Shown here one piece after another: positions 38,201-53,200 of a stretch of 64,000 nucleotides of DNA. Location: positions 2,789,021-2,853,020 of the forward strand of contig JAWNZC010000347.1 in the NCBI GenBank assembly GCA_035771165.1, in the 5' to 3' direction. Each line of letters begins with the position of its first letter. Position 1 is the first letter of the stretch. The stretch is from Paragorgia papillata. Lineage: Eukaryota; Cnidaria; Anthozoa; Scleralcyonacea; Coralliidae. The translations under genes were made by a program, and so were the position numbers. The notes below the pieces were generated by a model. It saw only the letters and a program-made list of their open reading frames with translations. It made no database searches and had not been told where the DNA came from.

Positions 38201-41200
38201 CACGCCCACAGTTTTGGGTGTGACGTCCCCAAACCTGCAAATTCGGGTAGCCCGCCTAGCGGGCTTTCCAAATATATAAGTCTCGACGCCTGAGGCGTTA
38301 ATCGATTTTATGACCTTATTTGGGCTGCCACGCGCCCACAGTTTTTGGGTGTGACGTCCCCAAACCTGCAAATTCGGGTAGCCCGCCTAGCGGGCTTTCC
38401 AAATATATAAGTCTCGACGCCTGAGGCGTTAAATCGATTTTATGACCTTATTTGGGCTGCCACGCCCACAGTTTTGGGTGTGACGTCCCCAAACCTGCAA
38501 ATTCGGGTAGCCCGCCTAGCGGGCTTTCCAAATATATAAGTCTCGACGCCTGAGGCGTTAATCGATTTTATGACCTTATTTGGGCTGCCACGCCCACAGT
38601 TTTGGGGTGTGACGTCCCCAAACCTGCAAATTCGGGTAGCCCGCCTAGCGGGCTTTCCAAATATATAAGTCTCGACGCCTGAGGCGTTAATCGATTTTAT
38701 GACCTTATTTGGGCTGCCACGCCCACAGTTTTGGGTGTGACGTCCCCAAACCTGCAAATTCGGGTAGCCCGCCTAGCGGGCTTTCCAAATATATAAGTCT
38801 CGACGCCTGAGGCGTTAATCGATTTTATGACCTTATTTGGGCTGCCACGCCCACAGTTTTGGGTGTGACGTCCCCAAACCTGCAAATTCGGGTAGCCCGC
38901 CTAGCGGGCTTTCCAAATATATAAGTCTCGACGCCTGAGGCGTTAATCGATTTTATGACCTTATTTGGGCTGCCACGCCCACAGTTTTGGGTGTGACGTC
39001 CCCAAACCTGCAAATTCGGGTAGCCCGCCTAGCGGGCTTTCCAAATATATAAGTCTCGACGCCTGAGGCGTTAATCGATTTTATGACCTTATTTGGGCTG
39101 CCACGCCCACAGTTTTGGGTGTGACGTCCCCAAACCTGCAAATTCGGGTAGCCCGCCTAGCGGGCTTTCCAAATATATAAGTCTCGACGCCTGAGGCGTT
39201 AATCGATTTTATGACCTTATTTGGGCTGCCACGCCCACAGTTTTGGGTGTGACGTCCCCAAACCTGCAAATTCGGGTAGCCCGCCTAGCGGGCTTTCCAA
39301 ATATATAAGTCTCGACGCCTGAGGCGTTAATCGATTTTATGACCTTATTTGGGCTGCCACGCCCACAGTTTTTGGGTGTGACGTCCCCAAACCTGCAAAT
39401 TCGGGTAGCCCGCCTAGCGGGCTTTCCAAATATATAAGTCTCGACGCCTGAGGCGTTAATCGATTTTATGACCTTATTTGGGCTGCCACGCCCACAGTTT
39501 TGGGTGTGACGTCCCCAAACCTGCAAATTCGGGTAGCCCGCCTAGCGGGCTTTCCAAATATATAAGTCTCGACGCCTGAGGCGTTAATCGATTTTATGAC
39601 CTTATTTGGGCTGCCACGCCCACAGTTTTGGGTGTGACGTCCCCAAACCTGCAAATTCGGGTAGCCCGCCTAGCGGGCTTTCCAAATATATAAGTCTCGA
39701 CGCCTGAGGCGTTAATCGATTTTATGACCTTATTTGGGCTGCCACGCCCACAGTTTTGGGTTGTGACGTCCCCAAACCTGCAAATTCGGGTAGCCCGCCT
39801 AGCGGGCTTTCCAAATATATAAGTCTCGACGCCTGAGGCGTTAATCGATTTTATGACCTTATTTGGGCTGCCACGCCCACAGTTTTGGTTGTGACGTCCC
39901 CAAACCTGCAAATTCGGGTAGCCCGCCTAGCGGGCTTTCCAAATATATATGTCTCGACGCCTGAGGCGTTAATCGATTTTATGACCTTATTTGGGCTGCC
40001 ACGCCCACAGTTTTGGGTGTGACGTCCCCAAACCTGCAAATTCGGGTAGCCCGCCTAGCGGGCTTTCCAAATATATAAGTCTCGACGCCTGAGGCGTTAA
40101 TCGATTTTATGACCTTATTTGGGCTGCCACGCCCACAGTTTTGGGTTGTGTGACGTCCCCAAACCTGCAAATTCGGGTAGCCCGCCTAGCGGGCTTTCCA
40201 AATATATAAGTCTCGACGCCTGAGGCGTTAATCGATTTTATGACCTTATTTGGGCTGCCACGCCCACAGTTTTGGGTGTGACGTCCCCAAACCTGCAAAT
40301 TCGGGTAGCCCGCCTAGCGGGCTTTCCAAATATATAAGTCTCGACGCCTGAGGCGTTAATCGATTTTATGACCTTATTTGGGCTGCCACGCCCACAGTTT
40401 TGGGTGTGACGTCCCCAAACCTGCAAATTCGGGTAGCCCGCCTAGCGGGCTTTCCAAATATATAAGTCTCGACGCCTGAGGCGTTAATCGATTTTATGAC
40501 CTTATTTGGGCTGCCACGCCCACAGTTTTGGGTGTGACGTCCCCAAACCTGCAAATTCGGGTAGCCCGCCTAGCGGGCTTTCCAAATATATAAGTCTCGA
40601 CGCCTGAGGCGTTAATCGATTTTATGACCTTATTTGGGCTGCCACGCCCACAGTTTTGGGGTGTGACGTCCCCAAACCTGCAAATTCGGGTAGCCCGCCT
40701 AGCGGGCTTTCCAAATATATAAGTCTCGACGCCTGAGGCGTTAATCGATTTTATGACCTTATTTGGGCTGCCACGCCCACAGTTTTGGGTGTGACGTCCC
40801 CAAACCTGCAAATTCGGGTAGCCCGCCTAGCGGGCTTTCCAAATATATAAGTCTCGACGCCTGAGGCGTTAATCGATTTTATGACCTTATTTGGGCTGCC
40901 ACGCCCACAGTTTTGGGTGTGACGTCCCCAAACCTGCAAATTCGGGTAGCCCGCCTAGCGGGGCTTTCCAAATATATAAGTCTCGACGCCTGAGGCGTTA
41001 ATCGATTTTATGACCTTATTTGGGCTGCCACGCCCACAGTTTTGGGTGTGACGTCCCCAAACCTGCAAATTCGGGTAGCCCGCCTAGCGGGCTTTCCAAA
41101 TATATAAGTCTCGACGCCTGAGGCGTTAATCGATTTTATGACCTTATTTGGGCTGCCACGCCCACAGTTTTGGGTGTGACGTCCCCAAACCTGCAAATTC

Positions 41201-44200
41201 GGGTAGCCCGCCTAGCGGGCTTTCCAAATATATAAGTCTCGGACGCCTGAGGCGTTAATCGATTTTATGACCTTATTTGGGCTGCCACGCCCACAGTTTT
41301 GGGTGTGACGTCCCCAAACCTGCAAATTCGGGTAGCCCGCCTAGCGGGCTTTCCAAATATATAAGTCTCGACGCCTGAGGCGTTAATCGATTTTATGACC
41401 TTATTTGGGCTGCCACGCCCACAGTTTTGGGTTGTGACGTCCCCAAACCTGCAAATTCGGGTAGCCCGCCTAGCGGGCTTTCCAAATATATAAGTCTCGA
41501 CGCCTGAGGCGTTAATCGATTTTATGACCTTATTTGGGCTGACACGCCCACAGTTTTGGGTGTGACGTCCCCAAACCTGCAAATTCGGGTAGCCCGCCTA
41601 GCGGGCTTTCCAAATATATAAGTCTCGACGCCTGAGGCGTTAATCGATTTTATGACCTTATTTGGGCTGCCACGCCCACAGTTTTGGGTGTGACGTCCCC
41701 AAACCTGCAAATTCGGGTAGCCCGCCTAGCGGGCTTTCCAAATATATAAGTCTCGACGCCTGAGGCGTTAATCGATTTTTATGACCTTATTTGGGCTGCC
41801 ACGCCCACAGTTTTGGGTGTGACGTCCCCAAACCTGCAAATTCGGGTAGCCCGCCTAGCGGGCTTTCCAAATATATAAGTCTCGACGCCTGAGGCGTTAA
41901 TCGATTTTATGACCTTATTTGGGCTGCCACGCCCACAGTTTTGGGTGTGACGTCCCCAAACCTGCAAATTCGGGTAGCCCGCCTAGCGGGCTTTCCAAAT
42001 ATATAAGTCTCGACGCCTGAGGCGTTAATCGATTTTATGACCTTATTTGGGCTGCCACGCCCACAGTTTTGGGTGTGACGTCCCCAAACCTGCAAATTCG
42101 GGTAGCCCGCCTAGCGGGCTTTCCAAATATATAAGTCTCGACGCCTGAGGCGTTTAATCGATTTTATGACCTTATTTGGGCTGCCACGCCCACAGTTTTG
42201 GGTGTGACGTCCCCAAACCTGCAAATTCGGGTAGCCCGCCTAGCGGGCTTTCCAAATATATAAGTCTCGACGCCTGAGGCGTTAATCGATTTTATGACCT
42301 TATTTGGGCTGCCACGCCCACAGTTTTGGGTGTGACGTCCCCAAACCTGCAAATTCGGGTAGCCCGCCTAGCGGGCTTTCCAAATATATAAGTCTCGACG
42401 CCTGAGGCGTTAATCGATTTTATGACCTTATTTGGGCTGCCACGCCCACAGTTTTGGGTGTGACGTCCCCAAACCTGCAAATTCGGGTAGCCCGCCTAGC
42501 GGGCTTTCCAAATATATAAGTCTCGACGCCTGAGGCGTTAATCGATTTTATGACCTTATTTGGGCTGCTCCACGCCCACAGTTTTGGGTGTGACGTCCCC
42601 AAACCTGCAAATTCGGGTTAGCCCGCCTAGCGGGCTTTCCAAATATATAAGTCTCGACGCCTGAGGCGTTTAATCGATTTTATGACCTTATTTGGGCTGC
42701 CACGCCCACAGTTTTGGGTGTGACGTCCCCAAACCTGCAAATTCGGGTAGCCCGCCTAGCGGGCTTTCCAAATATATAAGTCTCGACGCCTGAGGCGTTT
42801 AATCGATTTTATGACCTTATTTGGGCTGCCACGCCCACAGTTTTGGGTTGTGACGTCCCCAAACCTGCAAATTCGGGTAGCCCGCCTAGCGGGCTTTCCA
42901 AATATATAAGTCTCGACGCCTGAGGCGTTTAATCGATTTTATGACCTTATTTGGGCTGCCACGCCCACAGTTTTGGGTGTGACGTCCCCAAACCTGCAAA
43001 ATCGGGTAGCCCGCCTAGCGGGCTTTCCAAATATATAAGTCTCGACGCCTGAGGCGTTAATCGATTTTATGACCTTATTTGGGCTGCCACGCCCACAGTT
43101 TTGGGGTGTGACGTCCCCAAACCTGCAAATTCGGGTAGCCCGCCTAGCGGGCTTTCCAAATATATAAGTCTCGACGCCTGAGGCGTTAATCGATTTTATG
43201 ACCTTATTTGGGCTGCCACGCCCACAGTTTTGGGTGTGACGTCCCCAAACCTGCAAATTCGGGTAGCCCGCCTAGCGGGCTTTCCAAATATATAAGTCTC
43301 GACGCCTGAGGCGTTTAATCGATTTTATGACCTTATTTGGGCTGCCACGCCCACAGTTTTGGGTGTGACGTCCCCAAACCTGCAAATTCGGGTAGCCCGC
43401 CTAGCGGGCTTTCCAAATATATAAGTCTCGACGCCTGAGGCGTTAATCGATTTTATGACCTTATTTGGGCTGCCACGCCCACAGTTTTGGGTGTGACGTC
43501 CCCAAACCTGCAAATTCGGGTAGCCCGCCTAGCGGGCTTTCCAAATATATAAGTCTCGACGCCTGAGGCGTTAATCGATTTTATGACCTTATTTGGGCTG
43601 CCACGCCCACAGTTTTGGGTGTGACGTCCCCAAACCTGCAAATTCGGGTTAGCCCGCCTAGCGGGCTTTCCAAATATATAAGTCTCGACGCCTGAGGCGT
43701 TAATCGATTTTATGACCTTATTTGGGCTGCCACGCCCACAGTTTTGGGTGTGACGTCCCCAAACCTGCAAATTCGGGTAGCCCGCCTAGCGGGCTTTCCA
43801 AATATATAAGTCTCGACGCCTGAGGCGTTAATCGATTTTATGACCTTATTTGGGCTGCCACGCCCACAGTTTTGGGTTGTGACGTCCCCAAACCTGCAAA
43901 TTCGGGTAGCCCGCCTAGCGGGCTTTCCAAATATATAAGTCTCGACGCCTGAGGCGTTAATCGATTTTATGACCTTATTTGGGCTGCCACGCCCACAGTT
44001 TTGGGTGTGACGTCCCCAAACCTGCAAATTCGGGTAGCCCGCCTAGCGGGCTTTCCAAATATATAAGTCTCGACGCCTGAGGCGTTAATCGATTTTATGA
44101 CCTTATTTGGGCTGCCACGCCCACAGTTTTGGGTGTGACGTCCCCAAACCTGCAAATTCGGGTAGCCCGCCTAGCGGGCTTTCCAAATATATAAGTCTCG

Positions 44201-47200
44201 ACGCCTGAGGCGTTAATCGATTTTATGACCTTATTTGGGCTGCCACGCCCACAGTTTTGGGTGTGACGTCCCCAAACCTGCAAATTCGGGTAGCCCGCCT
44301 AGCGGGCTTTCCAAATATATAAGTCTCGACGCCTGAGGCGTTAATCGATTTTATGACCTTATTTGGGCTGCCACGCCCACAGTTTTGGGTGTGACGTCCC
44401 CAAACCTGCAAATTCGGGTAGCCCGCCTAGCGGGCTTTCCAAATATATAAGTCTCGACGCCTGAGGCGTTTAATCGATTTTATGACCTTATTTGGGCTGC
44501 CACGCCCACAGTTTTGGGTGTGACGTCCCCAAACCTGCAAATTCGGGTAGCCCGCCTAGCGGGCTTTCCAAATATATAAGTCTCGACGCCTGAGGCGTTA
44601 ATCGATTTTATGACCTTATTTGGGCTGCCACGCCCACAGTTTTGGGTTGTGACGTCCCCAAACCTGCAAATTCGGGTAGCCCGCCTAGCGGGCTTTCCAA
44701 ATATATAAGTCTCGACGCCTGAGGCGTTAATCGATTTTATGACCTTATTTGGGCTGCCACGCCCACAGTTTTGGGTGTGACGTCCCCAAACCTGCAAATT
44801 CGGGTAGCCCGCCTAGCGGGCTTTCCAAATATATAAGTCTCGACGCCTGAGGCGTTAAATCGATTTTATGACCTTATTTGGGCTGCCACGCCCACAGTTT
44901 TGGGTTGTGACGTCCCCAAACCTGCAAATTCGGGTAGCCCGCCTAGCGGGCTTTCCAAATATATAAGTCTCGACGCCTGAGGCGTTAATCGATTTTATGA
45001 CCTTATTTGGGCTGCCACGCCCACAGTTTTTGGGTGTGACGTCCCCAAACCTGCAAATTCGGGTAGCCCGCCTAGCGGGCTTTCCAAATATATAAGTCTC
45101 GACGCCTGAGGCGTTAATCGATTTTATGACCTTATTTGGGCTGCCACGCCCACAGTTTTGGGTGTGACGTCCCCAAACCTGCAAATTCGGGTAGCCCGCC
45201 TAGCGGGCTTTCCAAATATATAAAGTCTCGACGCCTGAGGCGTTAATCGATTTTATGACCTTATTTGGGCTGCCACGCCCACAGTTTTGGGTGTGACGTC
45301 CCCAAACCTGCAAATTCGGGTAGCCCGCCTAGCGGGCTTTCCAAATATATAAGTCTCGACGCCTGAGGCGTTAATCGATTTTATGACCTTATTTGGGCTG
45401 CCACGCCCACAGTTTTGGGGTGTGACGTCCCCAAACCTGCAAATTCGGGTAGCCCGCCTAGCGGGCTTTCCAAATATATAAGTCTCGACGCCTGAGGCGT
45501 TAATCGATTTTATGACCTTATTTGGGCTGCCACGCCCACAGTTTTGGGTGTGACGTCCCCAAACCTGCAAATTCGGGTAGCCCGCCTAGCGGGCTTTCCA
45601 AATATATAAGTCTCGACGCCTGAGGCGTTAATCGATTTTATGACCTTATTTGGGCTGCCACGCCCACAGTTTTGGGTGTGACGTCCCCAAACCTGCAAAT
45701 TCGGGTAGCCCGCCTAGCGGGCTTTCCAAATATATAAGTCTCGACGCCTGAGGCGTTAATCGATTTTATGACCTTATTTGGGCTGCCACGCCCACAGTTT
45801 TGGGTGTGACGTCCCCAAACCTGCAAATTCGGGTAGCCCGCCTAGCGGGCTTTCCAAATATATAAGTCTCGACGCCTGAGGCGTTAATCGATTTTATGAC
45901 CTTATTTGGGCTGCCACGCCCACAGTTTTGGGTGTGACGTCCCCAAACCTGCAAATTCGGGTAGCCCGCCTAGCGGGCTTTCCAAATATATAAGTCTCGA
46001 CGCCTGAGGCGTTAATCGATTTTATGACCTTATTTGGGCTGCCACGCCCACAGTTTTGGGTGTGACGTCCCCAAACCTGCAAATTCGGGTAGCCCGCCTA
46101 GCGGGCTTTCCAAATATATAAGTCTCGACGCCTGAGGCGTTAATCGATTTTATGACCTTATTTGGGCTGCCACGCCCACAGTTTTGGGTGTGACGTCCCC
46201 AAACCTGCAAATTCGGGTAGCCCGCCTAGCGGGCTTTCCAAATATATAAGTCTCGACGCCTGAGGCGTTAATCGATTTTATGACCTTATTTGGGCTGCCA
46301 CGCCCACAGTTTTGGGTTGTGACGTCCCCAAACCTGCAAATTCGGGTAGCCCGCCTAGCGGGCTTTCCAAATATATAAGTCTCGACGCCTGAGGCGTTAA
46401 TCGATTTTATGACCTTATTTGGGCTGCCACGCCCACAGTTTTGGGTGTGACGTCCCCAAACCTGCAAATTCGGGTAGCCCGCCTAGCGGGCTTTCCAAAT
46501 ATATAAGTCTCGACGCCTGAGGCGTTAATCGATTTTATGACCTTATTTGGGCTGCCACGCCCACAGTTTTGGGTGTGACGTCCCCAAACCTGCAAATTCG
46601 GGTAGCCCGCCTAGCGGGCTTTCCAAATATATAAGTCTCGACGCCTGAGGCGTTAATCGATTTTATGACCTTATTTGGGCTGCCACGCCCACAGTTTTGG
46701 GTGTGACGTCCCCAAACCTGCAAATTCGGGTAGCCCGCCTAGCGGGCTTTCCAAATATATAAGTCTTCGACGCCTGAGGCGTTAATCGATTTTATGACCT
46801 TATTTGGGCTGCCACGCCCACAGTTTTGGGTGTGACGTCCCCAAACCTGCAAATTCGGGTAGCCCGCCTAGCGGGCTTTCCAAATATATAAGTCTCGACG
46901 CCTGAGGCGTTAATCGATTTTATGACCTTATTTGGGCTGCCACGCCCACAGTTTTGGGTGTGACGTCCCCAAACCTGCAAATTCGGGTTAGCCCGCCTAG
47001 CGGGCTTTCCAAAATATATAAGTCTCGACGCATGAGGCGTTAATCGATTTTATGACCTTATTTGGGCTGCCACGCCCACAGTTTTGGGTGTGACGTCCCC
47101 AAACCTGCAAATTCGGGTAGCCCGCCTAGCGGGCTTTCCAAATATATAAGTCTCGACGCCTGAGGCGTTAATCGATTTTATGACCTTATTTGGGCTGCCA

Positions 47201-50200
47201 CGCCCACAGTTTTTGGGTTGTGACGTCCCCAAACCTGCAAATTCGGGTAGCCCGCCTAGCGGGCTTTCCAAATATATAAGTCTCGACGCCTGAGGCGTTA
47301 ATCGATTTTATGACCTTATTTGGGCTGCCACGCCCACAGTTTTGGGTGTGACGTCCCCAAACCTGCAAATTCGGGTAGCCCGCCTAGCGGGCTTTCCAAA
47401 TATATAAGTCTCGACGCCTGAGGCGTTAATCGATTTTATGACCTTATTTGGGCTGCCACGCCCACAGTTTTGGGTGTGACGTCCCCAAACCTGCAAATTC
47501 GGGTAGCCCGCCTAGCGGGGCTTTCCAAATATATAAGTCTCGACGCCTGAGGCGTTAATCGATTTTATGACCTTATTTGGGCTGCCACGCCCACAGTTTT
47601 GGGTGTGACGTCCCCAAACCTGCAAATTCGGGTAGCCCGCCTAGCGGGCTTTCCAAATATATAAGTCTCGACGCCTGAGGCGTTAATCGATTTTATGACC
47701 TTATTTGGGCTGCCACGCCCACAGTTTTGGGTTGTGACGTCCCCAAACCTGCAAATTCGGGTAGCCCGCCTAGCGGGCTTTCCAAATATATAAGTCTCGA
47801 CGCCTGAGGCGTTAATCGATTTTATGACCTTATTTGGGCTGCCACGCCCACAGTTTTGGGTGTGACGTCCCCAAACCTGCAAATTCGGGTAGCCCGCCTA
47901 GCGGGCTTTCCAAATATATAAGTCTCGACGCCTGAGGCGTTAATCGATTTTATGACCTTATTTGGGCTGCCACGCCCACAGTTTTGGGTGTGACGTCCCC
48001 AAACCTGCAAATTCGGGTAGCCCGCCTAGCGGGCTTTCCAAATATATAAGTCTCGACGCCTGAGGCGTTAATCGATTTTATGACCTTATTTGGGCTGCCA
48101 CGCCCACAGTTTTGGGTGTGACGTCCCCAAACCTGCAAATTCGGGTAGCCCGCCTAGCGGGCTTTCCAAATATATAAGTCTCGACGCCTGAGGCGTTAAT
48201 CGATTTTATGACCTTATTTGGGCTGCCACGCCCACAGTTTTGGGTGTGACGTCCCCAAACCTGCAAATTCGGGTAGCCCGCCTAGCGGGCTTTCCAAATA
48301 TATAAGTCTCGACGCCTGAGGCGTTAATCGATTTTATGACCTTATTTGGGCTGCCACGCCCACAGTTTTGGGTGTGACGTCCCCAAACCTGCAAATTCGG
48401 GTAGCCCGCCTAGCGGGCTTTCCAAATATATAAGTCTCGACGCCTGAGGCGTTAATCGATTTTATGACCTTATTTGGGCTGCCACGCCCACAGTTTTGGG
48501 TGTGACGTCCCCAAACCTGCAAATTCGGGTAGCCCGCCTAGCGGGCCTTTCCAAATATATAAGTCTCGACGCCTGAGGCGTTAATCGATTTTATGACCTT
48601 ATTTGGGCTGCCACGCCCACAGTTTTGGGTGTGACGTCCCCAAACCTGCAAATTCGGGTAGCCCGCCTAGCGGGCTTTCCAAATATATAAGTCTCGACGC
48701 CTGAGGCGTTAATCGATTTTATGACCTTATTTGGGCTGCCACGCCCACAGTTTTGGGTGTGACGTCCCCAAACCTGCAAATTCGGGTAGCCCGCCTAGCG
48801 GGCTTTCCAAATATATAAGTCTCGACGCCTGAGGCGTTAATCGATTTTATGGACCTTATTTGGGCTGCCACGCCCACAGTTTTGGGGTGTGACGTCCCCA
48901 AACCTGCAAATTCGGGTAGCCCGCCTAGCGGGCTTTCCAAATATATAAGTCTCGACGCCTGAGGCGTTAATCGATTTTATGACCTTATTTGGGCTGCCAC
49001 GCCCACAGTTTTGGGTGTGACGTCCCCAAACCTGCAAATTCGGGTAGCCCGCCTAGCGGGCTTTCCAAATATATAAGTCTCGACGCCTGAGGCGTTAATC
49101 GATTTTATGACCTTATTTGGGCTGCCACGCCCACAGTTTTGGGTGTGTGACGTCCCCCAAACCTGCAAATTCGGGTAGCCCGCCTAGCGGGCTTTCCAAA
49201 TATATAAGTCTCGACGCCTGAGGCGTTAATCGATTTTATGACCTTATTTGGGCTGCCACGCCCACAGTTTTGGGTGTGTGACGTCCCCAAACCTGCAAAT
49301 TCGGGTAGCCCGCCTAGCGGGCTTTCCAAATATATAAGTCTCGACGCCTGAGGCGTTAATCGATTTTATGACCTTATTTGGGCTGCCACGCCCACAGTTT
49401 TGGGTGTGACGTCCCCAAACCTGCAAATTCGGGTAGCCCGCCTAGCGGGCTTTCCAAATATATAAGTCTCGACGCCTGAGGCGTTAATCGATTTTATGAC
49501 CTTATTTGGGCTGCCACGCCCACAGTTTTGGGTGTGACGTCCCCAAACCTGCAAATTCGGGTAGCCCGCCTAGCGGGCTTTCCAAATATATAAGTCTCGA
49601 CGCCTGAGGCGTTAATCGATTTTATGACCTTATTTGGGCTGCCACGCCCACAGTTTTGGGTGTGACGTCCCCAAACCTGCAAATTCGGGTAGCCCGCCTA
49701 GCGGGCTTTCCAAATATATAAGTCTCGACGCCTGAGGCGTTAATCGATTTTATGACCTTATTTGGGCTGCCACGCCCACAGTTTTGGTGTGACGTCCCCA
49801 AACCTGCAAATTCGGGTAGCCCGCCTAGCGGGCTTTCCAAATATATAAGTCTCGACGCCTGAGGCGTTAATCGATTTTATGACCTTATTTGGGCTGCCAC
49901 GCCCACAGTTTTGGGTTTGTGACGTCCCCAAACCTGCAAATTCGGGTAGCCCGCCTAGCGGGCTTTCCAAATATATAAGTCTCGACGCCTGAGGCGTTAA
50001 TCGATTTTATGACCTTATTTGGGCTGCCACGCCCACAGTTTTGGGTGTGACGTCCCCAAACCTGCAAATTCGGGTAGCCCGCCTAGCGGGCTTTCCAAAT
50101 ATATAAGTCTCGACGCCTGAGGCGTTAATCGATTTTATGACCTTATTTGGGCTGCCACGCCCACAGTTTTGGGTGTGACGTCCCCAAACCTGCAAATTCG

Positions 50201-53200
50201 GGTAGCCCGCCTAGCGGGCTTTCCAAATATATAAGTCTCGACGCCTGAGGCGTTAATCGATTTTATGACCTTATTTGGGCTGCCACGCCCACAGTTTTTG
50301 GGTGTGACGTCCCCAAACCTGCAAATTCGGGTAGCCCGCCTAGCGGGCTTTCCAAATATATAAGTCTCGACGCCTGAGGCGTTAATCGATTTTATGACCT
50401 TATTTGGGCTGCCACGCCCACAGTTTTGGGTGTGACGTCCCCAAACCTGCAAATTCGGGTTAGCCCGCCTAGCGGGCTTTCCAAATATATAAGTCTCGAC
50501 GCCTGAGGCGTTAATCGATTTTATGACCTTATTTGGGCTGCCACGCCCACAGTTTTGGTGTGTGACGTCCCCAAACCTGCAAATTCGGGTAGCCCGCCCT
50601 AGCGGGCTTTCCAAATATATAAGTCTCGACGCCTGAGGCGTTAATCGATTTTATGACCTTATTTGGGCTGCCACGCCCACAGTTTTGGGTTGTGACGTCC
50701 CCAAACCTGCAAATTCGGGTAGCCGCCTAGCGGGCTTTCCAAATATATAAGTCTCGGACGCCTGATGGCGTTAATCGATTTTATGACCTTATTTGGGCTG
50801 CACGCCACAGTTTTGGGTGTGACGTCCCCAAACCTGCAAATTCGGGTTAGCCCGCCTAGCGGGCTTTCCAAATATATAAGTCTCGACGCCTGAGGCGTTT
50901 AAATCGATTTTTATGACCTTATTTGGGCTGCCACGCCCACAGTTTTGGGTGTGACGTCCCCAAACCTGCAAATTCGGGTAGCCCGCCTAGCGGGCTTTCC
51001 AAATATATAAGTCTCGACGCCTGAGGCGTTAATCGATTTTATGACCTTATTTGGGCTGCCACGCCCACAGTTTTGGGTGTGACGTCCCCAAACCTGCAAA
51101 TTCGGGTAGCCCGCCTAGCGGGCTTTCCAAATATATAAGTCTTCGACGCCTGAGGCGTTTAATCGAATTTTATGACCTTATTTGGGCTGCCACGCCCACA
51201 GTTTTGGGTGTGACGTCCCCAAACCTGCAAATTCGGGTAGCCCGCCTAGCGGGCCTTTCCAAATATATAAGTCTCGACGCCTGAGGCGTTAATCGATTTT
51301 ATGACCTTATTTGGGCTGCCACGCCCACAGTTTTGGTGTGTGACGTCCCCAAACCTGCAAATTCGGGTAGCCCGCCTAGCGGGCTTTCCAAATATATAAG
51401 TCTCGACGCCTGAGGCGTTAATCGATTTTATGACCTTATTTGGGCTGCCACGCCCACAGTTTTGGGTGTGACGTCCCCAAACCTGCAAATTCGGGTTAGC
51501 CCGCCTAGCGGGCTTTCCAAATATATAAGTCTCGACGCCTGAGGCGTTAATCGATTTTATGACCTTATTTGGGCTGCCACGCCCCACAGTTTTGGGTTGT
51601 GACGTCCCCAAACCTGCAAATTCGGGTAGGCCGCCTAGCGGGCTTTCCAAATATATAAGTCTCGACGCCTGAGGACGTTAATCGATTTTATGACCTTATT
51701 TGGGCTGCCACGCCCACAGTTTTGGGTGTGACGTCCCCAAACCTGCAAATTCGGGTAGCCCGCCTAGCGGGCTTTCCAAATATATAAGTCTCGACGCCTG
51801 AGGCGTTAATCGATTTTATGACCTTATTTGGGCTGCCACGCCCCACAAGTTTTGGGTGTGTGACGTCCCCAAACCTGCAAATTCGGGTAGCCCGCCTAGC
51901 GGGCTTTCCAAATATATAAGTCTCGACGCCTGAGGCGTTAATCGACTTTTATGACCTTATTTGGGCTGCCACGCCCACAGTTTTGGGTGTGACGTCCCCA
52001 AACCTGCAAATTCGGGTTTAGCCCGCCTAGCGGGCTTTCCAAATATATAAGTCTCGGACGCCTGAGGCGTTTAATCGATTTTATGACCTTATTTGGGCTG
52101 CCACGCCCACAGTTTTGGGTGTTGTGACGTCCCCAACCTGCAAATTCGGGTAGACGCCTTGCGGGCTTTCCAAATATATAAGTCTCGACGCCTGAGGCGT
52201 TAATCGATTTTATGACCTTATTTGGGCTGCCACGCCCACAGTTTTGGGTCTGTGACGTCCCCAAACCTGCAATATTCGGGTAGCCCGCCTAGGGGGCTTT
52301 CCAAATTTATAAGTCTCGACGCCTGAGGCGTTAATCGATTTTATGACCTTATTTGGGCTGCTGCCACGCCCACAGTTTTGGGTTGTGACGTCCCCAAACC
52401 TGCAAATTCGGGTTAGCCCGCCTAGCGGCTTTCCAAATATATAAGTCTCGACGCCTGAGGCGTTAATCGATTTTATGACCTTATTTGGGCTGCCACGCCC
52501 ACAGTTTTGGGTTGTGACGTCCCCAAACCTGCAAATTCGGGTAGCCCGCCTAGCGGGCTTTCCAAATATATAAGTCTTCGACGCCTGAGGCGTTTAATCG
52601 ATTTTATGACCTTATTTGGGCTGCCACGCCCACAGTTTTGGGTGTGACGTCCCCAAACCTGCAAATTCGGGTAGCCCGCCAAGCGGGCTTTCCAAATATA
52701 TAAGTCTCGACGCCTGAGGCGTTAATCGATTTTATGACCTTATTTGGGCTGCCACGCCCACAGTTTTGGGTGTGGACGTCCCCAAACCTGCAAATTCGGG
52801 TAGCCCGCCCTAGCGGGCTTTCCAAATATATAAGTCTCGACGCCTGAGGCGTTAATCGATTTTATGACCTTATTTGGGCTGCCACGCCCACAGTTTTGGG
52901 TGTGACGTCCCCAAACCTGCAAATTCGGGTAGCCCGCCTAGCGGGCTTTCCAAATATATAAGTCTCGACGCCTGAGGCGTTAATCGATTTTATGACCTTA
53001 TTTGGGCTGCCTCGCCCACAGTTTTGGGTGTGACGTCCCCAAACCTGCAAATTCGGGTAACCCGCCTAGCGGGCTTTCCAAATATATAAGTCTCGACGCC
53101 TGAGGCGTTAATACGATTTTATGACCTTATTTGGGCTGCCACGCCCACAGTTTTGGGTGTGTCGTCCCCAAACCTGCAAATTCGGGTAGCCCGCCTAGCG

